A stretch of DNA of 64,000 bases, taken from Paucibacter sp. B2R-40. GTDB taxonomy: Bacteria > Pseudomonadota > Gammaproteobacteria > Burkholderiales > Burkholderiaceae_C. Shown piece by piece: positions 1 through 9,118 of the stretch; positions within the stretch are counted from its first letter, which is position 1, and each line of letters begins with the position of its first letter. The notes below the pieces were generated by a model that saw nothing but the letters and a program-made list of their open reading frames with translations, searched no databases and was not told the origin of the DNA. The stretch is taken from assembly GCF_025717555.1 (NCBI RefSeq), contig NZ_JAJIRP010000008.1, positions 62,001-126,000 on the forward strand, given 5' to 3'. Made by a program: the position numbers and the translations under genes.

Positions 1-144
1 TATTCGTCACTCACTTCATTCAAACTGCGTTTGTTCGCAGTGTTGAAATCAGTGCCTGAAACGGCTTATCCGGAATCCGCTTCAAATAAGTTGCGAATCG
101 ACGCGCAGGGTTTGCCAGCAAAGACAGCGATTGTAGCCTGATTT

Positions 145-1365
145 TCAATCCGTGGAAATATTCTCGCCCAATGATCTTGCGCAAGCCGCTCCGCTGGCCC
201 AGGCCCATTGAAAGTTGTAGCCACCCAGCCAGCCTGTCACGTCAACAACTTCGCCGATGAAATACAGGCCTGGAATGCGTTTGCTCTGCATATTTTGCGA
301 ACTCAGCTCGCGGGTGTCGACGCCTCCCCGCATCACCTCGGCCTTTCGCCAGCCTTCGCTGCCATTGGGCGTCAGTTGCCAAGCTTGCAACTGGCCGGCG
401 AGGTTTTGCAAGTCGCGGTCCTTGCACTCCGGCATGGTGCGGCTGCCGCTCAGGCCTAGGCGCTCCAGCCAGGCCTGCGCCAATCGTTGCGGGAACAAGC
501 TCGCCAACTCATTGCCGAGTTGGCGGCGCGAATCGCTCTTGGCCGCCTGCAGTTTGTTCGCCAGATCCGCATCCGGTGCCAGGTCGATCTGCAGGCTTTC
601 GCCTTCGGTCCAGAAACTTGAGATCTGCAAAATCGCCGGACCGCTCAAACCTCGGTGCGTGAACAGCAGGTCCTCGAGGAAGCGGCCGCGCGCCTTGCCT
701 TTGCCGGTGCTGACCACGACCGGCAGTGATAGGCCCGAGAGCGTAGAAAAAGGCCCCCAAGTGTCGGCGTCAAAGGTCAAAGGTACCAAGGCAGCGCGTG
801 GTTCGATGATGTTGTGGCCCAGGCGCTTGGCCAATCGCAAGCCCCAATCGGAGGCGCCAATCTTGGGAATGGAAAGCCCGCCCGTCGCCACGACGACGGC
901 CTTCGCTGCGACCTGGCCGCTTGATGTTTCGAGCATGAAGCCAGTGCCCTCGCCCGGCGTTTGCACGTCGATGACCGTGCAGGGTTGCCAGCGTTGCACG
1001 CCGCCGACCTCGCATTCGGCCACCAGCATCTGAATGATTTGCTCGCTGGAGTGATCGCAAAACAGCTGCCCTTTGTGCTTTTCGTGAAAGCCGATGCCAT
1101 GTTTTTGGACCAGCGCGATGAAGTCCTGGCTGCTGTAGCGGGCCAGAGCGGAGCGGCAAAAAGCGGGGTTCTCCGAGAGGAAATTGCTCGGGCCGACATC
1201 CCGGTTGGTGAAGTTGCAGCGTCCCCCGCCTGAGATGCGAATCTTCTCCGCCAGGCGCTCGGAATGGTCAATCACAAGCACGCGCTGGCCGCGCTGACCG
1301 GCCATGCCGGCGCAAAAAAGTCCAGCGGCACCGGCGCCGATCACGACCAAGTCAAAACTTTGCAT
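145..1365 (-). CDS. BaiN/HI0933-family FAD-dependent oxidoreductase
   Basis: The product is a predicted flavoprotein of about 406 residues, the usual length for the BaiN/YhiN/HI0933 family. The N terminus carries a Rossmann dinucleotide motif (IGAGAAG) followed by the family signature ISGGGRCNFTN. A second FAD-contacting segment, YFIGEVVDVTGWLGGYN, lies near the C terminus. Family members bind FAD and probably NAD(P)H; their physiological substrate is mostly unknown, so no reaction is assigned. The start is set at ATG 1365; an in-frame GTG two codons upstream (1371) is an alternative. The 144 bases beyond its stop to the window edge hold no gene I can support. Confidence 0.9.
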   Translation of the reverse strand: MQSFDLVVIGAGAAGLFCAGMAGQRGQRVLVIDHSERLAEKIRISGGGRCNFTNRDVGPSNFLSENPAFCRSALARYSSQDFIALVQKHGIGFHEKHKGQLFCDHSSEQIIQMLVAECEVGGVQRWQPCTVIDVQTPGEGTGFMLETSSGQVAAKAVVVATGGLSIPKIGASDWGLRLAKRLGHNIIEPRAALVPLTFDADTWGPFSTLSGLSLPVVVSTGKGKARGRFLEDLLFTHRGLSGPAILQISSFWTEGESLQIDLAPDADLANKLQAAKSDSRRQLGNELASLFPQRLAQAWLERLGLSGSRTMPECKDRDLQNLAGQLQAWQLTPNGSEGWRKAEVMRGGVDTRELSSQNMQSKRIPGLYFIGEVVDVTGWLGGYNFQWAWASGAACARSLGENISTD

Positions 1366-1719
1366 ATTCACTGAGGCTCAATCTGAGGCGCACAAATGGC
1401 GCCATGGGCGCGATTGTCCTGCAGGAGCTGGGCTTGATGCATCCCGGCTGGGCTATTCAGCGGGCCGTGCACAAGCTAAACATGATGCTGATGGCTGAAG
1501 TCTGCGCATTTGGAATAGATAATCGCAACTCTGTACGGCATAGATTGCACAGTTATTGAACAGTTTTGGTTAGTATCGACTCGGCAGCCAACCTAGGGGG
1601 ACGGGCAGGATTTTTCTGACCACCCCCTTGTCGATGCGTATCTCTGCCCCCTACATTTCCAAACGGTTGGTCGACTCAAGAATATTGGTTGCCACTGGTT
1701 TTAGTTTGACTGAGAGTTC
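1366..1719. other. Intergenic region between divergent flavoprotein and GGDEF genes
   Basis: This gap of about 350 bases should hold the divergent promoters for the flavoprotein and GGDEF-like genes. I looked for a hairpin followed by a T-run, tandem repeats and an RNA gene and saw none. No promoter with good -35/-10 spacing could be picked with confidence. It is somewhat richer in A and T than the flanking genes around 1500-1570. Confidence 0.4.
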
Positions 1720-2742
1720 ATGGACACTTCTTCCGATCCTGGTGACGATGCACTGCCCAAAACGGGCAGTTTTGCGCATTGGCTGAGCGGCCAGGCGGCC
1801 TTGTTGCCGGAGCTGGGGGGGGTTCTGCTGAGCTTGATCGAGCCGCTTGATTCCTTTGTGGCGGTCAAGTCACTGACGAATGGGCGTTATGTTTTCGCCA
1901 GTCAAGGTTTGAATCATGTATTTGGTAAAGGGGCTGTTACTGGCTGCACCGATCATGAATTGATGCGCTCGGATGAAGTCGTCGGCATGCGTCGGGTCGA
2001 GCAGTCGGTGATGGCTCAGCGCACCATGGTCGTCAGTGAGCACCGCTTGGAGTTGGCGGGGCGCAGGCGAGAGTTCACTGTGACCCGGGCTCCCCTGGGT
2101 GCCGAGCATCTTTTGTCGGTATGGCGGGAGCGCACCGAAGAGCGCCACCGTGAGACCCATTTGCAGCGAGCCTTGCAACAGATCGAGTTGCAGCAAAAGA
2201 CCATCGAGCAGATCCGCCGTGAACTGCAGCAAGGCAGTGGGCGCGACGATTTGTCAGGGCTCTACCTGCGCGCGCAGTTTGACGATCAGCTGCTGCGTGA
2301 AATCGACCTTTCGACCCGTGAACATCGGGAGTTCGCCTTGGTCATCATCGCTTTGGATCCCGTGCCAGAAGCGGCTCGGTCCATGGGGGACGAGGCCAAT
2401 CAGCGCTTGCTGGAAGGTATGGGGCGCATGTTGCGCACCAATACCCGCTCGATGGATGCCGCCTGCCGCATCGCTGAAGATCGTTTTGCGGTGCTGCTGT
2501 CGGGTGTGGGCCTGGCCACGGCGCATGCGCGGATGGAGCAGTTGCGCCGGCAGTGCACGGCGCAAATCGTCGTGCTCAATGGGGTGGACATGGGTTTGTC
2601 GATCTCGATGGGCGTGTGCAGCTTTCCGCATACGGCGTCCAAGCAAGAAGAATTGCTGGCGGCCAGCGAAGCGGCCGTCCAAGAGGCGCAGCGCCGCGGC
2701 GGCAATCAGGTGGTGCTGGCTGCTATCCCCTTCGCCAGCTAG
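1720..2742 (+). CDS. PAS-like plus degenerate GGDEF domain protein
   Basis: The 340-residue protein appears cytoplasmic, with no signal peptide or membrane segment. Residues about 40-145 look like a PAS-type sensor, about 145-175 a helical linker, and about 175-335 a GGDEF fold beginning DDLSGLYLRAQF. The catalytic signature GG(D/E)EF is replaced by AEDRF at residues 252-256, so both glycines and the key acidic residue are lost. An RxxD inhibitory-site motif (RSMD, 243-246) stands exactly five residues upstream, as in c-di-GMP-binding GGDEF domains. From family knowledge the protein should not make c-di-GMP but may bind it. It is monocistronic and converges with the EVE gene. Confidence 0.85.
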   Translation: MDTSSDPGDDALPKTGSFAHWLSGQAALLPELGGVLLSLIEPLDSFVAVKSLTNGRYVFASQGLNHVFGKGAVTGCTDHELMRSDEVVGMRRVEQSVMAQRTMVVSEHRLELAGRRREFTVTRAPLGAEHLLSVWRERTEERHRETHLQRALQQIELQQKTIEQIRRELQQGSGRDDLSGLYLRAQFDDQLLREIDLSTREHREFALVIIALDPVPEAARSMGDEANQRLLEGMGRMLRTNTRSMDAACRIAEDRFAVLLSGVGLATAHARMEQLRRQCTAQIVVLNGVDMGLSISMGVCSFPHTASKQEELLAASEAAVQEAQRRGGNQVVLAAIPFAS

Positions 2743-2751
2743 CGCGGAACA

Positions 2752-3228
2752 TCAGGCCGCGTCCTGCAGAATTTCCTGTAAGCGCGCCCACTCAATCGCC
2801 GTGACCGGTGTGATGGACAAGCGGCTGCCAGGCTGCAGTACCAGCATGGTTTGCAGGCCCGGATCGGCGCGCAAAGCGCTGCGGCTGAGCAGCTTGGTCT
2901 TGCCCACAAACGCGACATCCACATGCACCCAGCGCGGCGCTTCAGGTCTGGATTTGGCGTCGAAGTAAGGTCCATTCGGGTCAAACTGGCTGGCATCGGT
3001 GTAGGCCTCGCTGGCCACACGAGCCAAGCCGGCTATGCCTATCAATTCGGGCGACGGACAGGATGAGTGATAAAACAGCACGCCATCACCGATTTGCATC
3101 TGGTCGCGCATGAAGTTGCGCGCTTGATAGTTGCGCACGCCCGTCCAGGGCAGCGTTTGTCCGGGCGCGGCGGCCAGATCATCGATGGAGCACTCGCCGG
3201 GCTCTGATTTCATCAACCAGTAGTTCAA
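2752..3228 (-). CDS. EVE domain-containing protein
   Basis: This small soluble protein of about 158 residues is almost entirely an EVE domain, a PUA-like fold linked to binding modified bases in nucleic acids. The start matches the family N terminus (NYWLMKSEP...SIDDL), and the core YQARNFMRDQM and VDVAFVGKTKLL segments are typical. I chose the TTG at 3228 because it gives the normal length and N terminus. The next ATG upstream (3342) lies inside the 6S RNA gene, so that longer reading is unlikely. It sits directly downstream of 6S RNA on the same strand and converges with the degenerate GGDEF gene. No molecular substrate can be named. Confidence 0.85.
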   Translation of the reverse strand: MNYWLMKSEPGECSIDDLAAAPGQTLPWTGVRNYQARNFMRDQMQIGDGVLFYHSSCPSPELIGIAGLARVASEAYTDASQFDPNGPYFDAKSRPEAPRWVHVDVAFVGKTKLLSRSALRADPGLQTMLVLQPGSRLSITPVTAIEWARLQEILQDAA

Positions 3229-3277
3229 GGTCAGCGCGAGGGAGTTGGGCTGGGCGTCGCCAGGGTGAAGGATAAAA

Positions 3278-3454
3278 GGTGTCCACCGCGAACCGTGAGC
3301 CGCATTCCTGAACCAGGGGTTCAGGTGGGCGAGGTCAGCCAAGCATTGGGTTCATCTGACGCGAGACGATCACGCTTGCTGGGCGATGTTCCAAGCCCTT
3401 GCTCATAGAGCATTGGTTCAAGGAAATATAAAGCTCACGCGAATGCGGTGGACG
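3278..3454 (-). ncRNA. ssrS: 6S RNA (ssrS)
   Basis: The RNA lies between zapA and the EVE gene, the normal 6S locus in proteobacteria. Read on the minus strand, its 5' end GTCCACCGC (3453-3445) is perfectly complementary to GCGGTGGAC at its 3' end (3289-3281). A second block, GTGAGC/GCTCAC, extends the closing stem. Near the 3' end CTGAACCCCTGGTTCAG resembles the conserved hairpin of enterobacterial 6S RNA. A -10-like TAGAAT (3466-3461) stands seven bases before the 5' end. At about 175 nt it fits 6S RNA, which mimics an open promoter and binds sigma-70 RNA polymerase in stationary phase. The exact ends are inferred. Confidence 0.82.
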
Positions 3455-3494
3455 ATGCAGATTCTACGGCCTGCAAGATGACAGTCTCGGGAAG

Positions 3495-3812
3495 TCAGAG
3501 TAATTTCCCGTCCTGCTCAAGGGCTTCGTCAAGCCGCCGCATCAGGCTTTCCAGATCGGGCAGATTGTCCGCTGCGATAGGTTTGGATTTTGATTGAGCA
3601 GGGTGGGTCGATCCGCCCTCGGCCAATTGATATGCCAGGTTCAAGGCGGCCAGCACGGCAATGCGCTCGCGCGCCTTGACGCGACCCGAGTCTCGAATTG
3701 CGCTCATCTCGCGGTCGACCTGCGCCACCGCTTTGGTCAAGGCCGCCTCACCACCCTCAGGGCAGCCGAGCAGATAGCTCTGGCCCATGATGGTTACTTC
3801 CATTTGCTTCAT
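3495..3812 (-). CDS. zapA: Cell division protein ZapA
   Basis: The 105-residue protein matches ZapA in length and layout. An N-terminal beta segment (VTIMGQSYLLGCPEGG) is followed by a long helix suited to coiled-coil tetramerisation. ZapA binds and cross-links FtsZ filaments at the Z-ring. Its ATG overlaps the stop of the upstream zapB-like gene in an ATGA arrangement, so the two are co-translated. It lies just upstream of 6S RNA, a conserved proteobacterial neighbourhood. Confidence 0.92.
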   Translation of the reverse strand: MKQMEVTIMGQSYLLGCPEGGEAALTKAVAQVDREMSAIRDSGRVKARERIAVLAALNLAYQLAEGGSTHPAQSKSKPIAADNLPDLESLMRRLDEALEQDGKLL

Positions 3813-4024
3813 TGGGAATTCTTTCCGGATTCATTGTCAACCGGTAAACGCTCGAGCAAGACATCGATACGTGCTCGGGCAGCGTTCAAGCGCGAACGCA
3901 GGCTGTCGCGCTCTTGGCCGAGAGTCTGCAGTTGCTCTTGAAGCAAGGCGTTGGTTCGTTTCAGTTCAGCGTGTCGAATCAAGATTCGTTCGACACGATC
4001 GATCAGGTCATTGAGGCTTGGCAT
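3809..4024 (-). CDS. ZapB-like short coiled-coil cell division protein
   Basis: The 71-residue protein is almost one continuous coiled coil (RTNALLQEQLQTLGQERD). It matches the short TIGR02449-type family found immediately upstream of zapA. By position and shape it probably acts like ZapB, bridging ZapA at the division ring, but this is inferred from context. Its TGA overlaps the zapA ATG. Confidence 0.8.
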   Translation of the reverse strand: MPSLNDLIDRVERILIRHAELKRTNALLQEQLQTLGQERDSLRSRLNAARARIDVLLERLPVDNESGKNSQ

Positions 4025-4039
4025 GGCGTCCGGCGGCGG

Positions 4040-4684
4040 CTAGGCAGGGTGGGATTGTAGGCGGCGACCGTGGTCGCACTGCAAAGCTACCGAGCAACTT
4101 CCACAGAGTGGCTGTCTGGCCTTGCAGACATAGCGGCCATGCAAGATCAGCCAATGGTGGGCGTCGACCATGAACTCCGCCGGAATTCGCTTGAGCAGAC
4201 CTAACTCAACAGCCAGTGGTGTTTTGCCGGGGGCCAGACCGGTGCGGTTGCTGACGCGGAAGAGGTGCGTGTCGACCGCCATCGTCGGCTGCCCGAAGGC
4301 CACATTCAGCACCACATTGGCCGTCTTGCGGCCTACGCCGGGCAAGGCTTCCAGCGCTTCGCGGGTATCGGGAACCCTGCCTTGATGCTGGTCGATCAGG
4401 ATGCGGCAGGTCGCGATCAAGTGCTTGGCCTTGCTGCGGAAGAGGCCTATCGTGCGTATGTATCCGCACAGTCCTTCTTCACCGAGGGCAAGTATCTTTT
4501 GCGGCGTGTTCGCGACCGGGAACAAGCGCGCGGTAGCCTTGTTGACGCCGACGTCGGTGGCTTGTGCCGATAGCAAAACCGCCGCCAATAACTCGAACAC
4601 GCTGGCATAGGCCAACTCGGTCTGCGGCGAGGGGTTGGCCGCTTGCAGGGTTTGAAAAAATATCTGGATTTGCTGAGCGTTCAT
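4040..4684 (-). CDS. nth: Endonuclease III
   Basis: This 214-residue DNA glycosylase/AP lyase of base-excision repair removes oxidised pyrimidines. The helix-hairpin-helix LPGVGRKTANVVLN contains the catalytic lysine, and the catalytic aspartate lies in VDTHLFR. The C terminus carries the C-x6-C-x2-C-x5-C pattern of the 4Fe-4S cluster (CKARQPLCGSCSVALQC). Length and order of motifs match E. coli Nth closely. It lies downstream of the GntR gene with a short gap, and the link is probably only positional. Confidence 0.96.
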   Translation of the reverse strand: MNAQQIQIFFQTLQAANPSPQTELAYASVFELLAAVLLSAQATDVGVNKATARLFPVANTPQKILALGEEGLCGYIRTIGLFRSKAKHLIATCRILIDQHQGRVPDTREALEALPGVGRKTANVVLNVAFGQPTMAVDTHLFRVSNRTGLAPGKTPLAVELGLLKRIPAEFMVDAHHWLILHGRYVCKARQPLCGSCSVALQCDHGRRLQSHPA

Positions 4685-4739
4685 GAGGGGATTGTCCTCG
4701 CTCGCTCGCGCATCAAGCTGATGTCCTGAATGGGCGCCC

Positions 4740-5402
4740 CTAAGCCGATGCTATCGGCGAACTGCTGCCCGCCGCAGCCAGACCATTGTCAAAATGCTCG
4801 CGCATCAAATGGGCCGCGTCGTCGGCTCGGCGCTGCACCAGTGCTTCAATCAAAGCCCTGTGCTCCTGCAGCGACTTATCCAGCCGCCCTTGTTTGAACA
4901 GTGAGTGGTGGCGGTTGAGTTTCATCACCCGGCGCAGATCGGTGACGATTTGTGAGCGCCAGCGGTTGCCTTCGATCTCCAGCAAGCGCAGATGGAACTG
5001 CTCATTGGCAGCAAAGAAGGCGTCGCGCTCCTTGGCTTGGCGCTCCAATTGATCGTGCAGCAGTTGCAATTCGCCCAGCTCTGCGTCCGTCGCGGCAGCG
5101 GCGACTCTGGCCGCGGCATCGCTTTCCAGCAGGGCCAGCAGCTGATAGGCCTCGCGCACATCGCGCTCGCTCATCTCGGTGACATAGGCGCCGCGCCGCA
5201 CCTTCATGGTGACCAGACCTTCGGCGGCCAAGACCTTCAAGGCTTCGCGCAAGGGCGTTCGGCTGATGCCCAACTCGGCACAGAGTTTGAGCTCGTCTAT
5301 CCAGGCGCCCGGTTCCAATTCGCGGCCGAAGATCTGTTGACGCAAGCGCTCCGCCACCTCTTGATAGAGGGCGCGCGGGGCGAGCTTCAGTGGTGCGGTC
5401 AT
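4740..5402 (-). CDS. GntR/FCD-family transcriptional regulator
   Basis: The 220-residue regulator has an N-terminal winged helix (about 10-75, with ELGISRTPLREALKVLAAEG) and an all-helical FCD ligand domain (about 85-210). FCD regulators usually sense small carboxylates or acyl-CoA-related metabolites. It is divergent from the methylmalonyl-CoA mutase operon with only about 100 bases between them. This is the usual arrangement for a local regulator, so control of propionyl-CoA catabolism is likely but inferred. Confidence 0.9.
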   Translation of the reverse strand: MTAPLKLAPRALYQEVAERLRQQIFGRELEPGAWIDELKLCAELGISRTPLREALKVLAAEGLVTMKVRRGAYVTEMSERDVREAYQLLALLESDAAARVAAAATDAELGELQLLHDQLERQAKERDAFFAANEQFHLRLLEIEGNRWRSQIVTDLRRVMKLNRHHSLFKQGRLDKSLQEHRALIEALVQRRADDAAHLMREHFDNGLAAAGSSSPIASA

Positions 5403-5500
5403 AGGCTTGTTGAAGGCAGACTTGTCAGTGTAGCGTCAATTCTGAATTTATAATTATGAATGATTGGCGCGCTATCATGCAGCGTCCGCAGGAGTCCTAG
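5403..5500. promoter_or_regulatory. Divergent control region of the GntR gene and propionyl-CoA operon
   Basis: This 98-base gap separates two divergent start codons. It contains an A+T-rich core at about 5440-5462 in otherwise GC-rich DNA, including a TATAAT hexamer at 5449-5454 on the plus strand. Imperfect dyad symmetry surrounds the core. A CAGGAG ribosome site at 5489-5494 precedes the mutase ATG. I could not identify a convincing -35 element or a canonical FadR-type operator. Confidence 0.4.
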
Positions 5501-7681
5501 ATGTCTGATGCCCCAGAAAATATGTCGAGCGAGTTTCCACAAGCCAGTCTGGCCGATTGGGCCAAGGCGGCCGCCAAATCTGCCCCCGGTGGCGATCTGG
5601 CTGCATTGAATTGGCATACGCCCGAGGGGTTGACGGTCAAGCCGCTCTACACAGCCGCCGACACGTTGGGCCTCAAGCACGCCGATACTTTGCCCGGCTT
5701 TGAGCCCTATTTGCGCGGCCCGCAGGCGACCATGTATGCGGTGCGGCCCTGGACGATTCGCCAATATGCGGGTTTTTCGACCGCCGAAGAAAGCAATGCC
5801 TTTTATCGCAAGGCGCTGGCCGCCGGCGGGCAAGGCGTGTCGGTGGCGTTCGACCTGGCCACCCACCGGGGCTATGACAGCGACCATTCGCGCGTGACCG
5901 GCGATGTCGGCAAGGCCGGCGTGGCGATCGACTCGGTCGAGGACATGAAGATCCTCTTCAACCAGATCCCGCTCGACAAGGTTTCGGTCTCGATGACGAT
6001 GAATGGCGCGGTGTTGCCGGTGTTGGCCGGTTATGTGGTGGCGGCCGAAGAGCAGGGTGTCAGCCAAGACAAATTAAGTGGAACCATACAGAACGACATC
6101 CTCAAGGAGTTCATGGTTCGCAACACCTATATCTACCCGCCCGAGCCGTCGATGCGCATCATCGGCGACATCATCGAATACACGGCGCAGAACTGCCCCA
6201 AGTTCAACTCGATCAGCATCAGCGGCTATCACATGCAAGAAGCCGGCGCGAATCAGGCACTGGAGCTGGCCTTCACCCTGGCAGACGGCAAAGAATACGT
6301 GAAGACGGCCTTGGCCAAGGGCCTGAGCGTCGATGAGTTCGCGCCGCGCCTGAGCTTCTTCTGGGCGGTAGGCATGAACTTCTATCTGGAGATCGCCAAG
6401 ATGCGGGCCGCACGCCTGCTCTGGTGCCGAATCATGAAGGGCTTTGACGCGAAGAACCCCAAGAGCTTGATGCTGCGCACCCACAGCCAGACCTCGGGCT
6501 GGAGCCTGACCGAGCAAGACCCGTACAACAATGTCGTTAGAACCACGATAGAGGCGATGGCGGCGGTGTTTGGCGGCACGCAGTCGCTGCACACCAACTC
6601 GCTGGACGAGGCGATTGCCTTGCCGACCGAATTTTCCTCACGCATCGCTCGCAATACGCAGCTGATCATCCAGGAAGAAACCCATATCACCAGCGTGATC
6701 GACCCCTGGGCCGGCAGCTACATGATGGAGTCGCTGACGCAGGACATGGCTGACAAGGCCTGGTCCATCATCGAAGAAGTCGAAGCGATGGGCGGCATGG
6801 TCAAGGCGGTGGATTCGGGCTGGGCCAAGCTCAAAATCGAAGCCAGCGCGGCCCAGAAGCAAGCGGCCATCGATTCCGGCCGCGATGTGATCGTCGGCGT
6901 CAACAAATACAAGCTGGCCAAGGAAGATCCGATTGAAATTTTGGATGTCGACAATGTGCGGGTGCGTGACGGCCAAATTGAGCGGCTCAAGGCCATCAAG
7001 GCCAGCCGCGACTCAGCGGCCGTGCAGGCCGCTTTGAACGCGCTGACGGATGCCGCTCGCTCGGGCCAGGGCAATCTGCTCGATCTCAGCATCAAGGCGA
7101 TGCGTTTGCGCGCCACTGTTGGCGAGATCAGCGACGCGCTGGAGCTTGTATATGGCCGCCACCGGGCCGACACACAAAAAGTCTCCGGTGTTTACGCGGC
7201 CGCCTATGACTCGGCCGAGGGTTGGGCCAAGCTGCAGGAAGAGATTGCCGCCTTTGCCGTCGAACAGGGCCGCCGGCCGCGCGTGATGGTCGCCAAGCTG
7301 GGCCAGGACGGCCATGACCGCGGCGCCAAGGTTGTGGCCACCGCCTACGCCGATCTGGGCTTCGACGTCGATATCGGCCCGCTGTTTCAGACCCCCGAGG
7401 AATGCGCCCGTCAAGCAATCGAAAACGATGTGCATGCGGTCGGCATCTCGACGCTCGCCGCCGGCCACAAGACCCTGGTACCGGCCATCATCGCGTCGCT
7501 GAAGGCGCAGGGCGCCGACGACATCATCGTGTTTGTCGGCGGTGTGATCCCGGCGCAGGACTACGACATGCTCTATGAGGCCGGCGTCAAGGGTATTTAT
7601 GGTCCCGGCACGCCGATCCCGGCCAGCGCCAAGGATGTGCTGGAGCAGATCCGCCTGAGTTTGGCCAGCCAGCCGGTCTGA
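5501..7681 (+). CDS. scpA: Methylmalonyl-CoA mutase
   Basis: The 726-residue, adenosylcobalamin-dependent enzyme interconverts (R)-methylmalonyl-CoA and succinyl-CoA. The N-terminal two-thirds is the catalytic barrel ([20 protein letters not shown], the CoA-binding start; later NMEE-type segments). The C-terminal B12-binding domain has [11 protein letters not shown] with His605 as the cobalt ligand. It is a full-length single-subunit type like E. coli ScpA, and no small subunit gene lies nearby. It is the first gene of a seven-gene operon, with an SD sequence (CAGGAG) seven bases before the ATG. Confidence 0.97.
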   Translation: MSDAPENMSSEFPQASLADWAKAAAKSAPGGDLAALNWHTPEGLTVKPLYTAADTLGLKHADTLPGFEPYLRGPQATMYAVRPWTIRQYAGFSTAEESNAFYRKALAAGGQGVSVAFDLATHRGYDSDHSRVTGDVGKAGVAIDSVEDMKILFNQIPLDKVSVSMTMNGAVLPVLAGYVVAAEEQGVSQDKLSGTIQNDILKEFMVRNTYIYPPEPSMRIIGDIIEYTAQNCPKFNSISISGYHMQEAGANQALELAFTLADGKEYVKTALAKGLSVDEFAPRLSFFWAVGMNFYLEIAKMRAARLLWCRIMKGFDAKNPKSLMLRTHSQTSGWSLTEQDPYNNVVRTTIEAMAAVFGGTQSLHTNSLDEAIALPTEFSSRIARNTQLIIQEETHITSVIDPWAGSYMMESLTQDMADKAWSIIEEVEAMGGMVKAVDSGWAKLKIEASAAQKQAAIDSGRDVIVGVNKYKLAKEDPIEILDVDNVRVRDGQIERLKAIKASRDSAAVQAALNALTDAARSGQGNLLDLSIKAMRLRATVGEISDALELVYGRHRADTQKVSGVYAAAYDSAEGWAKLQEEIAAFAVEQGRRPRVMVAKLGQDGHDRGAKVVATAYADLGFDVDIGPLFQTPEECARQAIENDVHAVGISTLAAGHKTLVPAIIASLKAQGADDIIVFVGGVIPAQDYDMLYEAGVKGIYGPGTPIPASAKDVLEQIRLSLASQPV

Positions 7682-7682
7682 T

Positions 7683-8132
7683 ATGAGCGACTACAGCTTG
7701 CAGCCGGTGCAAGTCGAGGACTTCGAGGCCATGCTGAGTTTGCGCATGGACGCCTTGCGCGAGAGTCTGGAGCGCCTGGGGCGCTTTGACTTGCAGCGCG
7801 GGCGCGAGCGCTTTCAGGCTGCATTTGCGCCCGAGTTCATGCGGCATATCTGCTGCGGTGCGGAGCGCATCGGTTTCGTCACGCTGAAGCCTGCCGGCAC
7901 AAGCTTGCATCTGGAGCAGCTCTACGTGAAGCCCGAACAGCAAGGCCAGCGCGTCGGGGCCTGGGTGATCAGCTGGGTCAAGGATCGGGCTCGGGCGGCG
8001 AGGCAAGACGTGACCCTGTCGGCCTTGAAGCTCAGCGACGCCAACCGTTTCTATCTGCGCCATGGCTTCAAGCAAATCGCCGAGAGCGAGTTTGATATCG
8101 ATTACCGTTGGACTCGCGAGGTTGTTGCATGA
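7683..8132 (+). CDS. GNAT-family N-acetyltransferase
   Basis: The 149-residue protein has the GNAT fold: a beta-strand pair LHLEQLYVKPEQQGQRVG carries the acetyl-CoA pyrophosphate-binding loop (Q-x-x-G-x-R/V-G form). It ends with the usual ANRFYLRHGFKQI motif. It starts one base after the mutase stop, and its TGA overlaps the meaB ATG. Co-translation is therefore almost certain. A role in acetylating an enzyme of the pathway is possible, but its substrate cannot be told from sequence. Confidence 0.88.
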   Translation: MSDYSLQPVQVEDFEAMLSLRMDALRESLERLGRFDLQRGRERFQAAFAPEFMRHICCGAERIGFVTLKPAGTSLHLEQLYVKPEQQGQRVGAWVISWVKDRARAARQDVTLSALKLSDANRFYLRHGFKQIAESEFDIDYRWTREVVA

Positions 8133-9118
8133 GTCTGGCCGCCGCTCTTTTGGCTGAGCCGAGCGCCGCTCAGCGCCGCGCGATCGCCAAGGCAATCACG
8201 CTCTTGGAGTCCACGCGGCCCGACCACCGCCGGCAAGCCGACGCCTTGCTGACCGAGCTGCTGCCTCACACCGGCAAATCGTTTCGACTCGGCATCTCCG
8301 GCGTGCCCGGCGTGGGCAAGAGTACCTTCATCGAAGCCTTGGGCCTGTTTCTGATTGAGCGCGGCCACCGCGTCGCGGTGCTCGCGGTCGATCCTTCAAG
8401 CAGCCTCTCCGGCGGCGCCATCCTTGGCGACAAGACCCGCATGGAGCGCCTGTCCATGCTTGATCGGGCGTACATCCGGCCCAGCCCCAGCAGCGGCACG
8501 CTGGGCGGGGTGGCAGACAAGACCCGCGAGGCTATGCTGGTCTGCGAGGCGGCCGGCTTCGATATCGTCATCGTCGAGACTGTTGGCGTTGGCCAAAGCG
8601 AGACGGCCGTGGCCGGCATGACGGATATGTATGTGCTCCTGCAACTGCCCAATGCCGGCGACGATTTGCAGGCGATCAAGAAAGGCGTGATGGAGCTGGC
8701 CGATCTGGTCGTCATCAACAAGGCCGACCTGGACTGGGCCGCCGCGACCCGCGCGCAGGCGCAAATTGGCTCCAGCCTGCGCAATTACGGACATTCTGGG
8801 CGGCAGGCCAGCCATCCGCACGTGTTACAAGTTAGTGCTTTGAAGGCCACGGGGCTGGCTGAGTTTTGGGCGGCGGTGGATCTGTATCGCCAGGAGCAGG
8901 CTAGGAGCGGCGGGCTTGGAGCCAAGCGCAGAGCCCAAGCGCAGGATTGGATGTGGGAACGCATCCACAGCGGCTTGCGCCAACAGTTCGCTGACGCGCC
9001 TGCCGTGCGAGAGTTGCTGCCCGAGATTACCGCACAAGTTGTGCAAGGACAGTTGGCCGCTTCGACCGCTGCGAGGCAATTATTGAACCGATTTTTGGAG
9101 ACGTTTAAACATGCATGA
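8129..9118 (+). CDS. meaB: Methylmalonyl-CoA mutase chaperone GTPase MeaB/ArgK
   Basis: This G3E-family GTPase of 329 residues loads and protects the cobalamin cofactor of methylmalonyl-CoA mutase. It shows the Walker A motif GVPGVGKST, the switch segment [10 protein letters not shown], and the NKAD guanine-specificity motif. The ATG at 8129 overlaps the GNAT stop (ATGA); a TTG seven codons upstream is less likely. Its last eight bases overlap the start of pccB. Presence beside scpA is the textbook arrangement. Confidence 0.96.
   Translation: MSLAAALLAEPSAAQRRAIAKAITLLESTRPDHRRQADALLTELLPHTGKSFRLGISGVPGVGKSTFIEALGLFLIERGHRVAVLAVDPSSSLSGGAILGDKTRMERLSMLDRAYIRPSPSSGTLGGVADKTREAMLVCEAAGFDIVIVETVGVGQSETAVAGMTDMYVLLQLPNAGDDLQAIKKGVMELADLVVINKADLDWAAATRAQAQIGSSLRNYGHSGRQASHPHVLQVSALKATGLAEFWAAVDLYRQEQARSGGLGAKRRAQAQDWMWERIHSGLRQQFADAPAVRELLPEITAQVVQGQLAASTAARQLLNRFLETFKHA

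Noticed and set aside
20-208. A 62-codon minus-strand frame at the left edge
   Set aside because: It overlaps the end of the flavoprotein gene, has no ribosome site or recognisable motif, and reads as a shadow frame.
5403-5500. Cobalamin riboswitch before the B12-dependent mutase
   Set aside because: The gap is under 100 bases and has no B12-box-like sequence or suitable fold; too short for the element.
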